Assembly (NCBI RefSeq): GCF_023101765.2
Contig: NC_064224.1
Span: 6,838,103-6,902,102 of the forward strand
Reading direction: 5' to 3'
Source: Spodoptera frugiperda
Lineage: Eukaryota > Arthropoda > Insecta > Lepidoptera > Noctuidae
DNA: 64,000 nt
The translations under genes were made by a program, and so were the position numbers. The notes under the pieces are model-generated. The model searched no databases and was not told the DNA's origin. It saw nothing but the letters and a program-made list of their open reading frames with translations. Within the stretch, counting starts at the first letter, position 1. Each line of letters starts with the position of its first letter. Shown piece by piece: positions 58,776 through 64,000 of the stretch.

Positions 58776-59159
58776 ACAATTGAATTTGCATCAGCAACAA
58801 TTTTCTAACATGTTTTAATACATGAAAAACTAACTATAGCCTCAGTTGGGAGTAAAACTTATTAAGATAATTACAATTACCTCTTTTAAATATTAAACAG
58901 TACGTAATAAAAGAAAGTAAACATACTAAACTCTTAAACTCCAGTTAAATATAACAACAACGCTCTTAAACCGAGATTAAAGTAGGTTTAACTAAAGATT
59001 GAAGTACCAGGATAACAGAAACGCAAAGAGGTGTCCGTATCACAACCGCGCGGTGTATTAGGAAAAACGATAAGAGCTCTGTTTAGAGGTCGTGTGACCA
59101 ATAAAATGATTACAGTTTCATGAAGAATACTTTTATAAAGAAAGAAATAACATTTATTT

Positions 59160-59405
59160 AGTATCAGGCTTATCTGGCTCTGCCGGAGTGATACTACAGC
59201 GTTACAAAAAACCGACGTGAAACAACGCAAGCGTTTTCGTTGTGTGTGAGGAAACTGGAGGCCCAATTACCCCACTTCCCAATTTTTCCAATCGTCGATT
59301 CCCTAACAACCCTTAAATTCCTTACCCCCAAAAGGCCAGCAACACACTTGTACTTGTTTCGACTGTCCATCGGCGGCGGCGGCGATTGCTTACCATCAGG
59401 TGATC
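59160..59405 (-). mobile_element. SINE-like family A
   Basis: It runs from gccggagtgatactacagcg to gcttaccatcaggtgatc. The ORFs on both strands here are incidental. Confidence 0.65.
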
Positions 59406-59889
59406 AGTGTGCTTTCAAGCTCGCAACATTTAATTGCAATCGTTTAACAGACATTTAATTATGTAGATACAGCTACCAGCACATAAAACTAAACCAACTT
59501 GTCAAGTAAGATTATCAACTTTATCACAAAGTAGTAAAGTTTAAAATCAATCAAATAAATTACGTACCTACTTACACATACACACACGCTTACGTACACG
59601 TGATTAGGAATATTGTAATGAAACTAGGAATTACAAGTGTTTAACGATATTATAGCTGGCCACAATGTTTATTTCAGAATTATTTTAAAAAAGGAACGCA
59701 TGGCATAGAAACTTTGTGGAGAAGGTTCCGATTTGAAAAAAGAACATAGAACTTGAATAATTTTAGAAATTTGATCAATGCAGTGTTTGATAAATCCATT
59801 TAAGAAGAAATAAAACGATTAATAACTCCTTTTCGCACCGCAACGGAAAATTAGATATGTATTTTTTCGCGTACATGTTTTGACTACAC

Positions 59890-60090
59890 GGACGACGTGA
59901 TGGCTGGACAACTAGCTGCCGTGCAACGGGTAGCTGGTTCGATTCCCGCACGAAGCAACTCTATGTTATACACAAGTTGTTATTTCGGGCCTGAGTGTCA
60001 TGTGTATGTGAATTTGTTTGTTTGTAAATGCACCCACGACACTGGAGAAAATCCTAGTGTGGGCAATTATTAAAAAAATAATGTACATCA
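59890..60090 (+). mobile_element. tRNA-derived SINE family D
   Basis: ctggttcgattcccgcacga (B box) is followed by tttgtttgtttgtaaatgca and an A-rich end. Confidence 0.7.
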
Positions 60091-61779
60091 CATTCAACAA
60101 TTCCAGGCTATTTACATAATTACTGAGTAGGTATTTTGAAAATCAACATTCCCTATAATATTAACCTTACTCAGGAACCAAATCTGACCAAATCCCTTTG
60201 CTTAATAGTCAGACTTGTAACTAGACATTACAAGTATATTTAAAATTATAGTTTTTAAATAAATGTTTTATCGCGAACGAGTAAAAGGTTTAATTCGAAT
60301 TAGGTTTTCATTTCGTTTTCTCATTACTTTTATCGAAGTAAAACGTATTTATTTGTTTAATACCCTGTTAGTTACATCGTTATTTAAAGATTTAATCTAG
60401 ATAGCTTTATATAATTAATGCTTAAATAGGATCGATTGAAAATGTTATTGAATCTAAAATTCATTATTATAACTTTTATACGCGTTCCATGTGCCGTGCT
60501 TAAAAATAATGAAAATAAAACTAATGAGTATACAAAGAAAGTTTCTTTGGGAAAGTTCTTTGTAATCATGATCGCGTCTGGAATCACGTGTTTAAATATC
60601 CTTCACTAATTACCAGTCACCCTATATAATACTATATAATTGTAGCCCTAAATGGCATTTGGCTTATAGCACTGATTACAATACGGCATAACAGCGTTGG
60701 ATGCTTGCATTATGCTTGGTGTGTGCTATGTACCTATGCATAAGTACACTAACTAGGGGTAAATACAGTAATTGTATTAACACCTATATTAAGCATCAAA
60801 TTACCCGGCTATTCACATACAAAATGGATCTCTATCCAATTATTATATAGATGTATTATTATAACAATCGAGAATCTAAAAATACCTTATCACATTAATT
60901 TTATAACTATAACACACATAGGTAAATACAACTCTATAACTAATGATATTCTTATTTCAAAATTTAAAAAAGAACCACTAAAGACAAAACCGGCCATCTT
61001 TTTGGTGCAAATAAAAAAAAAATAGCTCCCTTGTCCATTCCTGTACAGCCAGTGGCACGTGCCTCGAAGCATATGTTTCTTAATAATTACAGAACTACTA
61101 GCCATGTGGTTTTAATTCACACATTCACATACACTTCACATAAACCTTATCTTTAAAGAAATAGAGGTTATATTCCCTTGTTTTGTTGTCTAATTAAGTT
61201 TGTTACAACTAAACCTAGCCGGATACTAGATCACCTGTACAAATTAATGCTCGAATGTTGTGTCTTATGATGCTTTGCTATTATTAAAAATGGCTCAAGT
61301 ACTGAATTTACATATCTAATCGACGTCTGTAATGAGAACTATTCTTTGAATTAAGTGCAGGAATTCATTGTAGATTAATATCCTACGCCCGCGGCTTTGA
61401 CTACATTAAAAATACATAAAAGTATAAATACTTCTTAATATCTAAGTTATTTTATATAACATCTAAGTATAATTATGTATGCCAAATACTGGTTTGTGAC
61501 GTCACGATTATTTTATGTCTACTAGCAGAAGAAATTCTCAGAAATGATCTAAGAACGTAAAATAAAAAATATGAATGAATGAAGACGTAAATACCTTAAA
61601 ATGTTTAAAATTCAAAGTTCAAAGTCAAAATAATATCACGAGAAAACAACCCGAAATATTGTCGCATGTATTTTTAGGGTTTATGTGCAAGGCTGTATTT
61701 ACTAAAACTCCTCTGTCCGTCCGTCTGTCTGTGTGTCTATATTACTGGTACAGTTATCAGGCTGTAACTCATACTTAGA

Positions 61780-61937
61780 CCATCCCGGAGCTGCGGACTG
61801 CCTAGCGGGTTACCAGGGATCCAGCTCGAAAAGCAGGAGTAGGAACGAGGTGGTTTTTAGTCAGTAAGAGCCTGACACTCCCTCTCGCCTCGCCCAAGGC
61901 AGGAGAAGTCATTGCATGATATTTCCCTCTCAAAAAA
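61780..61937 (+). mobile_element. SINE family B
   Basis: It runs from cggagctgcggactgcctag to a poly(A) tail and is the first copy after the 33-kb gap. Confidence 0.75.
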
Positions 61938-62409
61938 AGACCTAGACCAAGATGGTAAAACAGTAGAAATGTTTTATTTATGACACTGCTAATAACAAGA
62001 AATGGGTATTGTAGCTAAGAAAAACAAACGAATTGTTTTATAGATATGAATACGGAATCCTTTCTGCGCCAATCCAAATCACACTTAACCGATGTTTATC
62101 CTTTTTCTCTTATCAACAGTACAAAAAGACCTACCAAATCAACTTTTTAAATTATTATATCTGTGACATGTAATGTAATGAAGTGGCAATAATCGTAATA
62201 TTCATAACTTGGAGAGTCCGTCGCGGCGGCCATGACATTTGCACGACAGCTACCGACTACAAATTGCACCCATAACCTTATTACACTTTAATAAACTCAG
62301 AGAATATCGATTCATTATTTTCACTCATATTGAAACTGCAACTAATTCAATTGGGATTGGAGTTAGGTATGGTGGAAAACTCTTTACGAAACTGCACGGT
62401 TGGTTCGGA

Positions 62410-62515
62410 GATTTTTTCCACCTCGTGTGAATCGAGAGGGAGAGAACCACATCGTTCCTACTCCTGCTTTGAGCCGGAGCCCCGGTAAACTGTTACGTTA
62501 TTCGCAGCTCCGGAA
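62410..62515 (-). mobile_element. SINE family B, degraded
   Basis: gagccggagccccggtaaac and tattcgcagctccgg remain in inverse orientation. Confidence 0.65.
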
Positions 62516-62789
62516 CTAAGTTCAGACCTTCACCGGTAATTTCTAATCATTCTTCTTGTTTAAAGCATTACAAAAGTTAAGTATTGCAATGTTTACAAAC
62601 TAAACTATCATGGGTAAAGGAAATTCAACATCGTTATCAAAGAGCACAATCGACGGAAGTACGTTTTCCCACTTAATAAGTCAAATAACAGCTCGCTATG
62701 AAAACCAAAACTATCGTATCGTACATTATAAGAACATTAACAGAACTATAAAATTAACACTAGCTTATGCCAGCGAATTTGTCCCTGTT

Positions 62790-63020
62790 CATCATCATCA
62801 CCATCATCAGCCGAGAGACGTCCACTGTTGAACAAATGCCTTCTCCTTAGTCCCGTCCGTGTGGGATAAAAAGTATCCTATCAAAATAAAGTCAGCTTAT
62901 ACCAAATTTTCGCGTGGGATAAAAAGCATTCTGTCACTCAAGTCAGCTTATACCCTGTCTCATCAAAATCCGTGCAGTAGTTTCAGTATAATTGACGTAC
63001 AAACATGCAAATAAAAACAC
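62790..63020 (+). mobile_element. LINE 3' tails, two types in tandem
   Basis: ccgagagacgtccactgttg (one type) is followed by duplicated gtgggataaaaag segments and catcaaaatccgtgcagtag. The CATCATC run at 62794 gives a His-rich chance ORF. Confidence 0.6.
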
Positions 63021-63214
63021 TTATAATATTAGTGTCATGTTGTTGGTCAATAGTGTACGATTTCAAATTAAATGCTAGATGTTCCATCTTACATATTGAC
63101 TGATCAATTCTATTTGTGTCGAAGTCTGTCTTTAATGATAGGATACTTTAAGTAAGAAGCTACTGGTAAATGCTTGTTAGTAATATAGCAATAACCTAAC
63201 TCCTAAGTCTACCT

Positions 63215-63372
63215 CTCTCCCGGAGCTGCGGACTGCCTAGCCAGTTACTGGGACTCCGGCTCAAAAAGCAGGAGTGAGAACGGGGCAGTTTTTAGTCAGT
63301 AAGAGCCCTCTGACACTCCCTCTCGCCTCGTCAATGGTGCAAGAAGTCATTGGATGATTTTCTCTTCTAAAA
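63215..63372 (+). mobile_element. SINE family B
   Basis: cggagctgcggactgcctag, tagtcagtaagagccctctg and gaagtcattggatgattttc are present. Confidence 0.75.
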
Positions 63373-63816
63373 AATAAGTGTACCTCTCTATTACAAGCGT
63401 TAACTAAATTAAAGTAAAACGCATTTTAAAACAACTAAACTACAGCTCTAATATAAACCAGGAAAATAAAACAATTAACAAGCCGCTCCACAGAGTCAAT
63501 GAACCGATTTGAAACACATATGTACTATATAAAGTGTTATTTTTTCGATAAATTCGCCTGAAACTTGATTAGAGGCTATTCACCTTCACACCACATAGAA
63601 CACGAGATAAGAATGGTAAACGTGTTTCATAGCATTGCTTTAATACTATTAAATAGACTTAAATTCTCGATTACTCATTTATCAGGTTAAATATCCTGCT
63701 TAATATATTGTTTGACAAATGCACTTATAAACACAATTTGAATCTAAGTACAATAACGTTAATGAATGAAATCTCCACCAAAATAAATGTTAGACCTCTC
63801 TTACGCACCTTCTTCT

Positions 63817-64000
63817 TTTTTTATGAGCTGGTAAACGAGCAGACGGATCACCTGATGGTAAGCAATCGCCGCTGCCCATGGACACCCGATACACCAGAGA
63901 CGTTACAAGTGCGTTGCCGGTCTTTTGGGGGTTAGGAATTTATGGGTTCTTTTGGAATCGGAGTTGAACATATTAGGAAGTGGTGAAATTAGGCCTCCAA
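63817..64000 (+). mobile_element. SINE-like family A, cut by window end
   Basis: It shares gacggatcacctgatggtaa and aagtgcgttgccgg, and ends in aattaggcctcc at the last base of the window. Confidence 0.7.

Larger units (their letters stand above)
57446..61779. other. Gene-free between repeats
   Basis: 57446-58084, 58776-59159, 59406-59889 and 60091-61779 are AT-rich and lack supported ORFs. Confidence 0.5.
61938..63816. other. Non-repeat remainder near the window end
   Basis: Short stretches between SINEs and LINE tails hold nothing recognisable. The ORF at 62610-62831 ends in the His run of a LINE-tail microsatellite. Confidence 0.5.

Noticed and set aside
62794..62810. Run of CAT/CAC resembling a His tag
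   Set aside because: It is natural LINE-tail microsatellite preceding ccgagagacgtccactg, seen in inverse near 11815 as well; not an engineered tag.

Overview
The window reads as nuclear DNA of a moth, probably a noctuid-type lepidopteran. It is AT-rich, has almost no long open reading frames, and is densely seeded with short tRNA-headed SINEs, LINE 3' tails, MITEs and decayed Tc1/mariner elements of the kinds common in lepidopteran genomes. The species call rests on repeat style only, not on a diagnostic gene.

The one gene I recognise with confidence is at about 29.65-31.1 kb on the + strand. It is a polycistronic micropeptide gene, the ortholog of polished rice / tarsal-less / mille-pattes (pri/tal/mlpt). 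Four successive ORFs of only 10-12 codons each end in the family signature: LDPTGLY, LDPTGQY, LDPTGQY and a variant LDPTEIY. They are followed by a 23-codon ORF and a 55-codon ORF. A TATA box with a well-spaced initiator lies just upstream. The first five ATGs after the predicted start site open the five small ORFs in order. The four LDPT stretches use different synonymous codons, which is direct evidence of selection on the peptides. These ORFs fall below normal gene-caller length limits, so the locus is easily missed. The transcript may be intronless (poly(A) signal at 31081). Alternatively a perfect GTAAGT donor at 30303 may splice about 9.4 kb to a strong acceptor at 39699.

Layout: 0-28.8 kb is gene-poor and repeat-rich. 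It holds a 2.26-kb Tc1-like element with about 765-bp inverted repeats (4.7-7.0 kb), a 0.6-kb foldback element (19.75-20.37 kb), nested SINEs and a local tandem duplication. From about 28.8 to 39.0 kb recognisable repeats vanish; this is the pri gene and its downstream (possibly intronic) flank. From 39 to 64 kb repeats return, including a DD41D-type mariner remnant (40.9-41.6 kb), MITEs and further SINEs.

A second unexplained signal is a sequence word, TGCTNCCCTGGTAC. It occurs three times on the + strand (35809, 36887, 47739), and two of the copies are alike over 28 bp. It looks like a site for a multi-finger DNA-binding protein or part of a conserved regulatory element. The third copy sits beside a GC-rich, repeat-free patch and a 77-codon ORF that could mark another unannotated transcript.
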